Assembly (NCBI GenBank): GCA_020630015.1
Contig: JAHDCF010000015.1
Location: forward strand, 1 to 55,209
DNA from: Planktomarina sp.
GTDB taxonomy: Bacteria; Pseudomonadota; Alphaproteobacteria; Rhodobacterales; Rhodobacteraceae
Direction of reading: 5' to 3'
Length of the DNA: 55,209 nucleotides
Made by a program: the position numbers and the translations under genes. Positions 9,550-19,322 of the stretch are shown here, piece after piece. Numbering within the stretch: position 1 is the first letter of the stretch; each line of letters begins with the position of its first letter. The notes under the pieces were generated by a model. It made no database searches. It saw only the letters and a program-made list of their open reading frames with translations, and was not told where the DNA came from.

Positions 9550-11019
9550 TCATCCAATTCGGCGAGGGGAAAATCCAAAAGATGCCACCAAACCAAGGAA
9601 TATGAATAAAACCGATGGCCAATCCCCTGATCTGGCATAAGGTGTCATTTCAAGGACATCGGGCAACTTTGCATCAATGACACCCTCTGCCTTTAACCCT
9701 TTGGACACCAAGACGTTGCCTTTGGCATCGATCATGGCACTGACGCCGCGATTGGCGGATCGGATCACGGGGATGCCTTGTTCGGTCGCCCGGGCGCGTG
9801 ATTGTGCAAAATGCTGTGCTGGACCGCCCCAAGTGCCGAACCATGCGTCATTGGTAATCAGAATGATGGCCCGCGCCCGGTCTGAGACAGACCCAACAAA
9901 ATGCGGGAAAATACCCTCATAACAAATGATTGGCAGAATGGGCCCGATACCGTTGGCGTGCATCAGTTGCGCACCGGTGCCCGGTTGGAAGCCCTGCCCT
10001 TCAACATCGGCAAGCCCACTGATCCCCAGTCGCGCAACCAACCACCCCAATGGGATATATTCCCCAAACGGCACTAGCCGCGTTTTGACATACATTTGAT
10101 CCAACGATGCATCTTCGCCGCCGGACAAAAGACTGGCGGTATTGTGATGGATTTGAAAATCCGGATTGGACTGATGACCCAACAAAACTGGGACACCACC
10201 ACCGGCCCGAATGATATCAGGCCGCGCATCTTGCAAAGGATACGTCAGCGCGGATTCTGGCCAAACAATCAAATCCAAATCACCCGGCTGGGCCGTTAAA
10301 TCCAGCTGACGCTGATACATTTGCCCCCGCGTGTCGGGATGCCATTTTTCGTGCTGCAAAATATTGGGGTGAACAATGCGAACAACTGGGGCATCTTGGG
10401 CAACACCCTGTGGTGCAGGCATCGGGATCAGCCAAAGTGCAACGGCACCAAACGCGCCAATTAAAGCAGGCCATCGAAGCGTTGCCATCAGCCCAGCCAA
10501 AGCGAAGGTGAGTGCCGTCATGCCATGGGGCCCAATGATCGCGGCCAGTTGATACCCCCAGCTGTCAATCCAGATATAGCCAACCAAAGCCCATGGCAGC
10601 CCTGATAAAACAAAACTGCGTGCGATTTCAGCAACCGCAAAGGCAAAGATCAAACCCAGCATCCCCCGCCCAACTGCACCCGCAGCCGCCCAAAAAAGCG
10701 CAAGTCCCCCTGCCATCAAGAATAATGCCGGGCCTGCCATCCATCCGGTTGCTGCGGCATCCACCATAAATGGTTCGGTGATCCACACCATCACATGCGC
10801 AAAATACCCAAGGCCCAAGGCCCATGCGGCAAAAATTTTGGATCTGCCATTCCGCTGATGAACCAAACACAGCCCCATCGCCAAGGCGATGACCGTAACA
10901 ATAGGTTGATCATAAGGTGCCTGCCCAAACCCGGCGATAACGCCAAGCACGATTTGCATGAGACCGATCACCCATAAGGGTGATTGGGATGCAAACTTAT
11001 GCTGGTTTTGGATCGACAT
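9550..11019 (-). CDS. lnt: Apolipoprotein N-acyltransferase
   Basis: Inner-membrane enzyme that adds the third acyl chain to lipoproteins. The 489-aa protein has hydrophobic helices in residues about 10-200, a periplasmic nitrilase domain, and a final helix. The catalytic triad is E255 (VWPESALTY), K312 (YVKTRLVPFGEY) and C366 (CYEGIFPH). Its start overlaps the end of the CBS-domain gene by 23 bases. Two lipoproteins in this window (13487 and 43706) would be substrates. A normal member of the ybeY-corC-lnt cluster. Confidence 0.96.
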   Translation of the reverse strand: MSIQNQHKFASQSPLWVIGLMQIVLGVIAGFGQAPYDQPIVTVIALAMGLCLVHQRNGRSKIFAAWALGLGYFAHVMVWITEPFMVDAAATGWMAGPALFLMAGGLALFWAAAGAVGRGMLGLIFAFAVAEIARSFVLSGLPWALVGYIWIDSWGYQLAAIIGPHGMTALTFALAGLMATLRWPALIGAFGAVALWLIPMPAPQGVAQDAPVVRIVHPNILQHEKWHPDTRGQMYQRQLDLTAQPGDLDLIVWPESALTYPLQDARPDIIRAGGGVPVLLGHQSNPDFQIHHNTASLLSGGEDASLDQMYVKTRLVPFGEYIPLGWLVARLGISGLADVEGQGFQPGTGAQLMHANGIGPILPIICYEGIFPHFVGSVSDRARAIILITNDAWFGTWGGPAQHFAQSRARATEQGIPVIRSANRGVSAMIDAKGNVLVSKGLKAEGVIDAKLPDVLEMTPYARSGDWPSVLFIFLGLVASFGFSPRRIG

Positions 11020-11875
11020 AGGCCCTAAGGCGTTTTATTCGGCGCGGATCAGCATCCACAATTTCAAATTCAACCCCAGCTGGGTGTTGAACAACCTCGC
11101 CGCGCAATGGGACACGCCCAGACAACATGAATACCAGTCCCCCCAAGGTATCCACCTCTTCTGGATCAACCTCGTCTGCTTCTGTCAAATCGCGATTGAT
11201 TTCAGCCTGAAATTCATCCAGCGGGGTTTTGGCCTGTGCAAGATAACACCCTGGTTTTTCAACCGTCCAAAACTTGCCTTCGGCCACGTCATGTTCATCT
11301 TCGATTTCACCGACAACCTGTTCAATCAAATCTTCGATTGTGACCAATCCGTCGGTGCCACCGTATTCATCAATCACAAGGGCCATATGCACGCGATCTG
11401 CCTGCATTTTTGACAACAACACCCCAATGGGCATCGACGCGGGCACATACAGCAAAGGGCGCAACATCTTTTTCAGAACAAGGCGCCCACCATTGCCGTT
11501 GAACCCATGACGCAAGGCAAGGTCTTTCAAATGGATCAACCCCAATGGTGTATCCAATGTTCCGCTGTAAACGGGCAACCGCGTTAAACCGCTTTCGCGG
11601 AAGACACGTACCAAATCATCTTTTGTAATTGTCACAGGAACCGATACGATATCGGCCTTTGGCACGGCCACATCTTCGATCCGTAAATCGCGCAAATTCG
11701 AAATGCCGGGACGAATTTCAAACTTGTTTTCAACCGTGTCTGACACATTGGCTGTTTCTAAATCGCCCCCGACAAATGCCCACTTCAAGCGCGCAAAAAA
11801 ACCCAGCGATGCGGGGTCCGAACTTGATGGGTCTTCTGGTTCTTCTTCAGTGGTATTCGTAGAAATCGTGGTCAT
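10997..11875 (-). CDS. CBS-domain protein of the CorC/HlyC family
   Basis: Cytoplasmic protein of 292 aa with paired CBS domains (about residues 65-195, with DEYGGTDGLVTIEDLIEQVVGEI) and a C-terminal CorC/HlyC transporter-associated domain (residues about 205-285). The family is linked to magnesium/cobalt efflux, but the soluble form has no transport segment of its own, and its role near ybeY and lnt is not settled. It lies 3 bases downstream of ybeY and overlaps lnt, so the run phoH-ybeY-corC-lnt is one unit. Confidence 0.9.
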   Translation of the reverse strand: MTTISTNTTEEEPEDPSSSDPASLGFFARLKWAFVGGDLETANVSDTVENKFEIRPGISNLRDLRIEDVAVPKADIVSVPVTITKDDLVRVFRESGLTRLPVYSGTLDTPLGLIHLKDLALRHGFNGNGGRLVLKKMLRPLLYVPASMPIGVLLSKMQADRVHMALVIDEYGGTDGLVTIEDLIEQVVGEIEDEHDVAEGKFWTVEKPGCYLAQAKTPLDEFQAEINRDLTEADEVDPEEVDTLGGLVFMLSGRVPLRGEVVQHPAGVEFEIVDADPRRIKRLRAYVDPKPA

Positions 11876-11878
11876 GCG

Positions 11879-12382
11879 TCAGGTCAATCTTGTATCAGAG
11901 GCTTTATATGGGTCAGGAACATTCAAACTTTCAAGAACGTTGCTTTCGATCCCTTCCATAAGTGCCGCATCTGCATCATTTTCATGATCATATCCCAACA
12001 AATGCAGCGTTCCATGCACCAATAAATGCAAAACGTGGTGATCCAAGGGGATATTTTGCGCCTTTGCCTCAGACTTGCAGGTTTCAAAGGCAATCGCGAT
12101 ATCCCCAAGCTCATCTTCAGTTGGCGGGTGCGGACGCCCGCCAGGAACACCTGCACCCCGTTCCTGTGACGGCCAAGACAAAACATTTGTAGGCTGATCT
12201 TTGCCACGAAAGGCTGCGTTCAATTCGGAAATACGACTGTTATCGCATCCCATGACAACCATTTCATATTCCCCAGACAACCCCAGATGCATCAGCGTTG
12301 CGGCGCAAGCTTTTTGCGCCAAATCAGAAAGAGGGACGTCTGACCAAAGGTCAGTTTCCAATACAACATCCGCTGAAATCAT
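11879..12382 (-). CDS. ybeY: Endoribonuclease YbeY
   Basis: Metal-dependent single-strand RNase needed for 16S rRNA 3' processing and ribosome quality control. The 167-aa protein carries the zinc motif HGTLHLLGYDH (H123, H127, H133), the hallmark of the family. Its ATG overlaps the phoH stop by 4 bases (ATGA), as in many alphaproteobacteria. Confidence 0.96.
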   Translation of the reverse strand: MISADVVLETDLWSDVPLSDLAQKACAATLMHLGLSGEYEMVVMGCDNSRISELNAAFRGKDQPTNVLSWPSQERGAGVPGGRPHPPTEDELGDIAIAFETCKSEAKAQNIPLDHHVLHLLVHGTLHLLGYDHENDADAALMEGIESNVLESLNVPDPYKASDTRLT

Positions 12383-13374
12383 GATTCCGCATCAGCATCA
12401 TAGGCCTGAATGATCGCAGCCACCAAAGGATGGCGAACCACATCTTTGGCCGTGAAATAGTTAAAAGAGATACGATCAATCCCCTTCAACAACCGTTCCG
12501 CATCAGCAAGACCCGATTGCACACCTCGGGGTAAATCAACTTGCGTGCGATCACCTGTGATCACCATGCGGCTTCCCTCGCCAAGGCGGGTCAGAAACAT
12601 TTTCATTTGCATGGTTGTGGCGTTTTGCGCCTCATCCAAAACCACAAAGGCGTTGGAAAGTGTACGCCCACGCATAAACGCCAATGGCGCAATTTCGATC
12701 CGCTTCTCTTCTATCAATTTCGCCGCTTGTTTTGCCGGAAGGAAATCCCCCAAGGCGTCATAAAGTGGTTGCATATAGGGATCGACCTTATCTTTCATGT
12801 CGCCGGGCAAATATCCGAGCTTTTCCCCGGCTTCGACCGCGGGACGCGACAAAATGATCTTGTCCACAACTCCGTTAATAAACAGGTTAACACCCACAGC
12901 GACGGCAAGATATGTCTTGCCGGTGCCAGCAGGGCCAATGCCAAATCCCAGATCGTTTTCGAACAAAGACTTCACATACGCCTTTTGTGCATCTGTGCGT
13001 GGTTCAATGGTCTTTTTGCGCGTGCGAATTTCAACACCGCTTTTGCCAAACATTTCTTTTTGAGTGGATGTTTGCCCGTCTGTGTCCGGGCTCATGCGGA
13101 TCTTCGCATTTAGATCACCTTTTTCGATGGGCTTCCCCTGCTCTGCCCTTGCATACAGCTCTTGCAAAACAATTTCTGCTTTGGCCCGGTCATCCTCATC
13201 ACCAACGATAATCATTTGATTCCCGCGACGCACAATTTGCACACTCAAATCACGCTCTATGACCGCAAGGTTTTTGTCATGCTCGCCGCAAACTTCCACC
13301 AACACGCGGTTATCGGGAAATTCAAGAAAACTTTCTTGCAATTGGGGCACACCACCAACAGCGTCTTCAGCCAA
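12379..13374 (-). CDS. PhoH-like ATPase
   Basis: P-loop ATPase of the PhoH/YbeZ family, 331 aa. Walker A is GPAGTGKT at residues 147-154 and Walker B is AFVVLDEAQN; there is a KH-like N-terminal region. It is thought to act with YbeY in RNA metabolism as a putative RNA helicase. First gene of the phoH-ybeY-corC-lnt unit. The 112 bases upstream hold the terminator of the lipoprotein gene and must also hold the promoter. Confidence 0.95.
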   Translation of the reverse strand: MAEDAVGGVPQLQESFLEFPDNRVLVEVCGEHDKNLAVIERDLSVQIVRRGNQMIIVGDEDDRAKAEIVLQELYARAEQGKPIEKGDLNAKIRMSPDTDGQTSTQKEMFGKSGVEIRTRKKTIEPRTDAQKAYVKSLFENDLGFGIGPAGTGKTYLAVAVGVNLFINGVVDKIILSRPAVEAGEKLGYLPGDMKDKVDPYMQPLYDALGDFLPAKQAAKLIEEKRIEIAPLAFMRGRTLSNAFVVLDEAQNATTMQMKMFLTRLGEGSRMVITGDRTQVDLPRGVQSGLADAERLLKGIDRISFNYFTAKDVVRHPLVAAIIQAYDADAES

Positions 13375-13431
13375 TGATCATCCTTTCTTATACGAGGGTC
13401 CTGCCGATTCAGGCCTTTTCACCACTAGACA

Positions 13432-13468
13432 GAAAAAGCCGCGCAAGGGCAAACCCTGCGCGGCTTTG
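13432..13468 (-). terminator. Rho-independent terminator after the 13487 lipoprotein gene
   Basis: A long hairpin with arms GCCGCGCAGGG and CCCTTGCGCGGC (minus strand) around TTTG, followed by TTTTT. The stem is also flanked by a T-rich stretch on the plus strand, so it could act both ways, but only the minus-strand genes need it. Confidence 0.85.
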
Positions 13469-13486
13469 TTTAAAACTTTTGATCGA

Positions 13487-13852
13487 TCACTGACGTGGTG
13501 TGATCGCTGTTGGGTTTGTGATGTAATCACGCTCTGTGCGGCGGTTCACATCTTGCGAGCCTTCGCGGAACGGACCGTACACAACCGTTTCTGCACCGTG
13601 ACCTGTACAAACAGGCTTACCCTGTGGGTCCAAACGTGCAGACAGATATCCTTCGATACCATCGTCGATGATCCAGTGATCACAACCGTTTGGATCGATC
13701 CAGATACCAGCAACCAACTGGCTCAGATCTTTACCATCACGGCTACCATCTTGGGTTTTGTCGATGCCACCGTTGTCGGCTTCGAACCCACCGCCACATG
13801 CGGTCAGGACGGCACCGGCGACGATTGCTGCAGAAATACTTGCAAATTTCAT
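13487..13852 (-). CDS. Small lipoprotein with a W-DP-GC-HW/DDG-EGY module
   Basis: Predicted lipoprotein of 121 aa: an N-terminal signal ending in the lipobox LTAC, so the mature protein starts at a lipidated Cys. Residues about 50-82 read GIWIDPNGCDHWIIDDG, EGY, then a GKPVC turn. The same module occurs in the OmpA-like protein encoded 13 bases upstream on the same strand. The two cysteines (GCDHW and PVC) probably form a disulfide. I do not recognise the module. The pair is transcribed together and ends at a strong terminator. Confidence 0.75.
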   Translation of the reverse strand: MKFASISAAIVAGAVLTACGGGFEADNGGIDKTQDGSRDGKDLSQLVAGIWIDPNGCDHWIIDDGIEGYLSARLDPQGKPVCTGHGAETVVYGPFREGSQDVNRRTERDYITNPTAITPRQ

Positions 13853-13865
13853 TATGCCAGTCCCC

Positions 13866-14474
13866 TTAGTTTACGCACAAAATTTCGACGCGGCGGTTTT
13901 TCGCCATGCCAGCATGAGTAGAGTTCGTCGCAACCGGCTGACGCTCTCCGAAACCTTCAACGCCCGCAATCCGGGCACCAGCGTGTTGTGCCACACGTGC
14001 AACCGCATTGGCGCGGTTTTGTGACAAACGCATGTTGTATGCATCAGATGCGCGGCTGTCGGTGTGACCACGGATGATGAATGCTGTTGCGTTGTTTGAC
14101 ATGAAGAAACGCTTCAACTGCCAACGCGCATTCTTAGACAGGTGATAGCTGTCAGTGGCGAACAATGTGTCAGACGCCATTACACCACAAACGTTCGCTG
14201 TGCGGCCACGGCATGTTGGGATGCCTTGGCGGTTCAGCTTGGGTGTCATGTACCCTTCCCAGCCATCGTCCATCACCCAATGTTCACACCCATCCGGGTC
14301 AACCCAGATTGTTGGAACAAAGCGCTGACCAACGATCTGACGCTTTTCACCGTGAACGTGTGGAAACGATTCACCTGTTGTTTGGTGCGCAACAGATGAC
14401 GTTGCACCAGCCAACGCAACCACAGCGCCAAGAACCGCTGCCATTGCCGTAAGTTTTTTGTTTTTGTGTGCCAC
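13866..14474 (-). CDS. OmpA-family peptidoglycan-binding protein with an N-terminal W-DP-GC-HW/DDG-EGY module
   Basis: Exported protein of 202 aa with a signal peptide (residues 1-29, cut near SVAHQ). Residues about 55-92 hold the module IWVDPDGCEHWVMDDG, EGYM, GIPTC. The C-terminal OmpA domain runs from about 102 to 201, with the peptidoglycan-contacting Asp and Arg in RGHTDSRASDAYNMRLSQNRA. There is no beta-barrel, so it is probably a periplasmic or surface linker between the wall and a partner. It is co-transcribed with the downstream lipoprotein, which carries the same module. Confidence 0.85.
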   Translation of the reverse strand: MAHKNKKLTAMAAVLGAVVALAGATSSVAHQTTGESFPHVHGEKRQIVGQRFVPTIWVDPDGCEHWVMDDGWEGYMTPKLNRQGIPTCRGRTANVCGVMASDTLFATDSYHLSKNARWQLKRFFMSNNATAFIIRGHTDSRASDAYNMRLSQNRANAVARVAQHAGARIAGVEGFGERQPVATNSTHAGMAKNRRVEILCVN

Positions 14475-14690
14475 GAAAACCCCCTAGCGTTTATGTATAC
14501 ACGTACTTGTAGGCCGACTGCCACAGCCCACCTCATCTTGCGTAGCATAGCAAACTTTATTGGATTTCAAAATAAAAACACCAATATGTGCGCTAAACTC
14601 TTTAATTTTCCCCGTATTTGGGGGCGATTTTGTGGACAATCCGGCACACAGGCTTGGTTCGTACCAAATGCGTGTCCAATCCAACACCGA
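14475..14690. other. 216-base gap between miaB and the OmpA-like gene
   Basis: AT-rich stretch downstream of the miaB stop and upstream of the OmpA-like gene. It must contain the promoter of that gene. I see no conserved small ORF, tRNA or clear terminator hairpin here. Confidence 0.4.
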
Positions 14691-16016
14691 TCAGAGAAGT
14701 TCCCCTTCCAGTGAATTGGTCATGGCAGTGGTGATTCTCACAGACTGCACTGTTCCAATTAGATCAATGTTACCAACGACATGCACGGCCTGCAAATGCT
14801 CCGACTTACCCACAAGTTGCCCGGCCTCTCTACCAGTTTTTTCAAAAAGAACAGTGGTGTTGCGTCCCACCATGGCATTTTGAGCTGCTTTTTGCTGATC
14901 GCTGAGCAAAGCCTGCAAGCGTTGCAGCCTTTCATCGGCCACATCAGCGGGTACATCTTCGCGTTCTGCAGCGGGTGTTCCCGGCCTTGCGGAATACTTG
15001 AACGAATAGGCTTGCCCATAGCCAACTTCGCGCACCAAAGTCATCGTGTCCTCGAAATCAGCGTCCGTTTCGCCGGGGAAACCCACAATGAAATCACCAG
15101 ACAAAAGCAAATCTGGTTTTGCGTCCCTTATGCGGTTGATCAGATCGATGTATTCGGCCGCCGTGTGCTTGCGGTTCATTGCCTTCAAAATCCGGTCAGA
15201 TCCGGATTGTACAGGTAAATGCAAATAAGGCATCAGCTTTGGGCAATCGCGATGGGCATTAATCAGCGCATCATCCATGTCATTGGGGTGCGAGGTGGTG
15301 AACCGGATGCGTTCCAATCCATCGATGTCCGATAGTTTCCAAATCAAACCCGCCAAACCATCGGCGTGTCCATGATAGGCATTCACATTTTGGCCAAGCA
15401 AGGTAAGTTCACGCACCCCGCGATCCACCAGTTCGGCGGCCTCAACCAAGATTTGTTCGGCAGGTCGGCTCACCTCTGCCCCACGTGTGTAGGGGACAAC
15501 ACAAAAGGCACAGAATTTGTCGCACCCTTCTTGTACTGTCAAAAAGGCGGTGGGCCCACGTCGCGCCTTTGGGCGTTTGGTAAGATGTTCGAACTTATCT
15601 TCTTCGGGGAAATCCGTGTCGATGGCACGTCGTCCGGTTTGAACACGCGCCTCCATCTGGGGCAACTTGTGATAAGATTGTGGCCCCACAACCAGATCGA
15701 CCATTGGCTGGCGACGCACGATTTCGGCGCCCTCTGCTTGGGCCACACATCCGGCCACACCAATTTTCAAATCCGGTTTTTCGGCTTTTAATCCTTTATA
15801 GCGGCCCAGTTCAGAATAAATCTTTTCAGCCGCTTTTTCGCGAATGTGACAGGTGTTCAACAGAATCATATCCGCATCATCAGGCGTGTTTGTGGACACA
15901 TACCCCTGCCCGCCCAGCGCCTCTGCCATGCGTTCACTGTCATAAACGTTCATTTGACAGCCATATGTCTTTACGAAAAGTTTCTTCTGGTCAGCCAAAC
16001 CGCAACACCCGCGCAT
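14691..16016 (-). CDS. miaB: tRNA-2-methylthio-N6-dimethylallyladenosine synthase
   Basis: Radical-SAM methylthiotransferase that adds the methylthio group to i6A37 of tRNA. The 441-aa protein has the three N-terminal cluster cysteines C20 (TYGCQMN), C56 (NTCHIR) and C90 (GCVAQ), the radical-SAM CxxxCxxC at C165, C169, C172 ([16 protein letters not shown]), and a C-terminal TRAM domain. The exact start is uncertain because no good Shine-Dalgarno precedes ATG 16014-16016; a TTG at codon 7 is possible. Divergent from the next gene with only 35 bases between. Confidence 0.95.
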   Translation of the reverse strand: MRGCCGLADQKKLFVKTYGCQMNVYDSERMAEALGGQGYVSTNTPDDADMILLNTCHIREKAAEKIYSELGRYKGLKAEKPDLKIGVAGCVAQAEGAEIVRRQPMVDLVVGPQSYHKLPQMEARVQTGRRAIDTDFPEEDKFEHLTKRPKARRGPTAFLTVQEGCDKFCAFCVVPYTRGAEVSRPAEQILVEAAELVDRGVRELTLLGQNVNAYHGHADGLAGLIWKLSDIDGLERIRFTTSHPNDMDDALINAHRDCPKLMPYLHLPVQSGSDRILKAMNRKHTAAEYIDLINRIRDAKPDLLLSGDFIVGFPGETDADFEDTMTLVREVGYGQAYSFKYSARPGTPAAEREDVPADVADERLQRLQALLSDQQKAAQNAMVGRNTTVLFEKTGREAGQLVGKSEHLQAVHVVGNIDLIGTVQSVRITTAMTNSLEGELL

Positions 16017-16051
16017 GAAAGATGCTGGCTGATACCCAATGATGCCTTCAC

Positions 16052-16960
16052 TTGCAATCCGCTTACCGTTACGATCTCTACAAATGGCAAACTTCGGGGC
16101 CTGTTGTGCAGTTTAAGACATTTGAAGATTTTCTGGAACGGGCGGCGCCCAAGCTGAAAAAGGGGCCGCATGCCCTGATTTTTTGTGAAGATGATGTTGA
16201 GATTCAATCCACCGTGGATCACGTTTTGGGTCTGGGCTTCAAAACGGCATTGGTCTTTGGTGAATTCTTACCCGACCTCAGCAACGAAAAGGTTATGTCC
16301 GTCAATTGTGCGTTTACGGGCCAACGGGATGTCAGCAAATTGATAAATAAAATCATCCCATTGGTGCCGGGGCAATGGCTACACTATTGTTTTAATGCAG
16401 AATATCTTTTCTTTCCGTTTTCGGAATCGCGCACCATCGGGGAATTGCTGACCTTTTGCACCGAAGAACGCCGTGAAAGTGTTTTGACCTTCACAGTCGA
16501 TCTTTATGCCCGCTATCTGTGGGATGATAAAAACGCCACAAATCGTGAACAAGCCTATTTTGATCGCTCTGGTTACTTCGCGACCAGCCGCCAAGACCAA
16601 TGGGGAAACAATTTGGATCGCCAATTGGATTTCTTTGGGGGCCTGCGATCCCGGTTTGAGGAGTTTGTTCCCGCGACGCGCCGAAAAATCGATCGGGTTT
16701 CAATATTCAAGGCAAAACAAGGTTTGAAAATTGGCGCCGACCACACCTTTAACGATGAAGAGATGAATACCTTCGCCTGCCCTTGGCACAACAGCCCAAC
16801 CGCAAGCATCGCATCGTTCAGAACCGCAAAGGCACTTAAGCGTAACCCAAGCAGTACGTTTGAAATAGAAAGCTTTTATTGGCACGGTTCAGAAGAATTC
16901 AAATGGAACGCGCAACAGTTAATGGAAGCGGGCCTTATGGAACCCGGTCAGTGGTTCTGA
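16052..16960 (+). CDS. Conserved protein of unknown function, possibly glycosyltransferase-like
   Basis: A 302-aa soluble protein with no signal or membrane segment. The frame opens at 16043 and the only plausible start is TTG 16052-16054 ([21 protein letters not shown]), since a TGA blocks anything further upstream. The middle ([32 protein letters not shown], in two pieces) is reminiscent of family-2-like glycosyltransferases, but no DXD metal motif is obvious, so I do not assign a function. It is tightly divergent from miaB and convergent with irr (8-base gap). Confidence 0.7.
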   Translation: MQSAYRYDLYKWQTSGPVVQFKTFEDFLERAAPKLKKGPHALIFCEDDVEIQSTVDHVLGLGFKTALVFGEFLPDLSNEKVMSVNCAFTGQRDVSKLINKIIPLVPGQWLHYCFNAEYLFFPFSESRTIGELLTFCTEERRESVLTFTVDLYARYLWDDKNATNREQAYFDRSGYFATSRQDQWGNNLDRQLDFFGGLRSRFEEFVPATRRKIDRVSIFKAKQGLKIGADHTFNDEEMNTFACPWHNSPTASIASFRTAKALKRNPSSTFEIESFYWHGSEEFKWNAQQLMEAGLMEPGQWF

Positions 16961-16968
16961 AACCGGGA

Positions 16969-17391
16969 TTATGTCCGCCGCAAACGGATCACCACATCGA
17001 CTTTTGCGATTTCAGCCCCTTCTGGCACGTCCGGCAAACAGCTAATCTGCAATTGATCCGCAGGCGCATCTGAAAGAGTTGCTGTGTCTTCCCAGTAAAA
17101 ATGTGGGTGGTCGGACATGTTCGTGTCAAAATAGCTTTTTGAACCGTCCACGGTAATTTCACGCATCAAGCCTGCATCGCAGAACGCACGCAAAGTGTTA
17201 TAAACAGTTGCCAATGAAACGCGTTCCTCCGTTGCACTGACAGCATCAAACAAGCTTTCAGCGGTGACATGTCTATTTTGGCCGTCGCCCACCAAAAGAT
17301 CCGCCAACACCATGCGCTGGCGTGTCGGGCGTAAGCCCCCCTCTGCAAGCCAATCTTGGCAAAGCGATTTGGGTTTATCAACGTTACTCAT
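16969..17391 (-). CDS. irr: Iron response regulator of the Fur family (Irr type)
   Basis: DNA-binding regulator of about 140 aa. The winged helix includes GLRPTRQRMVLADLL and SLATVYNTLRAFCDAGLMREI. The region SYFDTNMSDHPHFYWED replaces the usual Fur metal site in the way seen in Irr proteins, with HPH where the rhizobial heme-binding motif is HHH. Irr responds to heme and iron supply. I chose ATG 17389-17391 because GGGGG lies 8 bases upstream; another ATG is at 17397. Divergent from fabA, an arrangement shared by relatives. Confidence 0.82.
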   Translation of the reverse strand: MSNVDKPKSLCQDWLAEGGLRPTRQRMVLADLLVGDGQNRHVTAESLFDAVSATEERVSLATVYNTLRAFCDAGLMREITVDGSKSYFDTNMSDHPHFYWEDTATLSDAPADQLQISCLPDVPEGAEIAKVDVVIRLRRT

Positions 17392-17557
17392 TTTCATTGC
17401 CCCCAAATATGCCCTACTTTCTTGGATTTTCAATGCAAAAAGCGCGTTCAGGCGAAAAGCCGCACCAACGCGGCGGGGTTGTGTTCAAGCGCAGCCGGGG
17501 TATAGAGCGTGAAACAAAAGCGTGCACACCTGTACGACCTAACGAAAGAAGCGTGAC
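17392..17557. promoter_or_regulatory. Divergent intergenic region irr / fabA
   Basis: This 166-base gap holds the promoters of irr and of the fabA-fabB-fabI-RDD unit. I looked for an Irr-type operator and found no long palindrome. The fabA ATG at 17558 is preceded by AACGAAAGAAGCGTGAC, a weak ribosome binding site. Confidence 0.4.
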
Positions 17558-18070
17558 ATGGCATCCCAATACCCTTCCAGTTTTGATAAAGACGACCTGC
17601 TGAAATGCGCCCGCGGGGAACTGTTTGGTGAAGGAAATGCCCAATTGCCTGCGCCACCGATGTTGATGATGGATCGCATCACAGACATTAGTGACGATGG
17701 CGGGGAAAATGGCAAAGGCCACGTTGTCGCTGAATTTGATATTACCCCTGATCTTTGGTTCTTTGACTGCCATTTCCCTGGCAATCCAATTATGCCGGGG
17801 TGTTTGGGGCTGGATGGTTTGTGGCAGCTGACCGGGTTTAATTTAGGGTGGCGCGGGTGGCAAGGTCGCGGCATGGCCTTGGGCGTTGGCGAAGTAAAGT
17901 TGACTGGAATGGTACGCCCAGATCGCAAGATGTTGACATATCACGTTGACTTTACACGTGTAATTGACCGACGCTTGAAGATGGGTGTGGCGGATGGCCG
18001 GGTTTTTGCTGACGGCGATGAAATTTATGTCGTCAAAGATATGAAAGTTGGACTTTCAACCGTCGACTGA
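17558..18070 (+). CDS. fabA: 3-hydroxydecanoyl-ACP dehydratase/isomerase
   Basis: Dehydrates hydroxyacyl-ACP and isomerises the C10 trans-2 to cis-3 bond, the branch point for unsaturated fatty acids. The 170-aa protein has catalytic H72 ([12 protein letters not shown]) and D86 (GLDGLWQL), matching H70 and D84 of E. coli. First gene of fabA-fabB-fabI-RDD. Its stop lies just before the fabB ribosome binding site. Confidence 0.97.
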   Translation: MASQYPSSFDKDDLLKCARGELFGEGNAQLPAPPMLMMDRITDISDDGGENGKGHVVAEFDITPDLWFFDCHFPGNPIMPGCLGLDGLWQLTGFNLGWRGWQGRGMALGVGEVKLTGMVRPDRKMLTYHVDFTRVIDRRLKMGVADGRVFADGDEIYVVKDMKVGLSTVD

Positions 18071-18087
18071 TGTTGAGGAGGCTGGCC

Positions 18088-19317
18088 ATGCGCCGTGTCG
18101 TTATCACTGGAATGGGGATTGTGTCCCCGATTGGAAATAACACCGCAGAGGTGACCGAAAGCCTGCGTGAGGGGCGTTCGGGGATCATCGCGGAAGAAAC
18201 ATATGCCGAAAATGGATTTCGCAGTCAGGTCGCGGGCATTCCGCAGATAAATCCTGCGGAACATATCGACAAACGCCACATGCGGTTTATGGGCCCCGGG
18301 GCGGCATATAACTATATCGCTATGGAACAGGCGATTGCGGATGCAGGTCTGGACCCTTCTGATGTTTCAAATGAGCGGACCGGGCTGATCATGGGCTCTG
18401 GCGGCCCATCCACAAGCAACTTTTTTACAGCCCACAACGTGGTCAAAAACAAAGGCGGCCCCAAACGCATGGGCCCCTTTATGGTGACCCGCTGCATGAG
18501 TTCATCCCATTCTGCCACTTTGGCAACGCCATTTCAGATCAAAGGTGTGAATTATTCAATCACCTCTGCTTGTGCGACGTCTGCCCATTGCATTGGCAAC
18601 GGCATGGAACAAATTATGTTGGGCAAGCAAGATATTGTTTTTGCGGGTGGTGGCGAAGAAGTGGATTGGACCCTGTCCTGTCTGTTTGATGCGATGAATG
18701 CGATGTCATCCAAATACAACGACACGCCTGCAACGGCTTCGCGCCCCTATGATGCGACACGCGATGGATTTGTGATTGCCGGCGGTGGCGGTGTGCTGGT
18801 TCTTGAGGAACTGGAACATGCCAAAGCGCGGGGCGCAAAAATCATCGCTGAATTAACAGGCTATGGCGCAACGTCCGATGGCGCTGATATGGTGGCCCCT
18901 TCTGGGGAAGGCGGCGAAAGATCGATGCGCCAAGCTTTGGCGATGCTGTCTGACGATCGCAAAGTCAGCTATATCAACGCACATGGCACGTCGACGCCAG
19001 CCGGTGACGTGGTTGAGGTTGAGGCGGTCCGCAACATTTTTGGAACGGGCAACACCCCGCCCATAAGCTCCACCAAATCCCTCACCGGGCATTCATTGGG
19101 GGCAACATCGGTGCATGAGGCGATTTATTCCCTGTTGATGATGCAAAACGACTTCATCTCAGCCTCCGCCAATGTCACTGAATTGGACCCAGCCTTATCA
19201 CCAGATGAAATCGTGACCAAACGCCGCGATAACGTTGATCTGGATACAATCCTGTCCAACAGCTTTGGCTTTGGCGGTACAAACGCAACACTGATCATGA
19301 GCAAATTTCACGGGTAA
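18088..19317 (+). CDS. fabB: 3-oxoacyl-ACP synthase I
   Basis: Elongating condensing enzyme needed, with FabA, for unsaturated fatty acids. The active-site residues are C162 (TSACATSAH), H299 ([11 protein letters not shown]) and H335 ([10 protein letters not shown]). I chose ATG 18088-18090 ([12 protein letters not shown]) because AGGAGG lies 7 bases upstream; a longer frame from 18070 would place that Shine-Dalgarno inside the gene. The result is 409 aa, typical length. Confidence 0.97.
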   Translation: MRRVVITGMGIVSPIGNNTAEVTESLREGRSGIIAEETYAENGFRSQVAGIPQINPAEHIDKRHMRFMGPGAAYNYIAMEQAIADAGLDPSDVSNERTGLIMGSGGPSTSNFFTAHNVVKNKGGPKRMGPFMVTRCMSSSHSATLATPFQIKGVNYSITSACATSAHCIGNGMEQIMLGKQDIVFAGGGEEVDWTLSCLFDAMNAMSSKYNDTPATASRPYDATRDGFVIAGGGGVLVLEELEHAKARGAKIIAELTGYGATSDGADMVAPSGEGGERSMRQALAMLSDDRKVSYINAHGTSTPAGDVVEVEAVRNIFGTGNTPPISSTKSLTGHSLGATSVHEAIYSLLMMQNDFISASANVTELDPALSPDEIVTKRRDNVDLDTILSNSFGFGGTNATLIMSKFHG

Positions 19318-19322
19318 GAACG

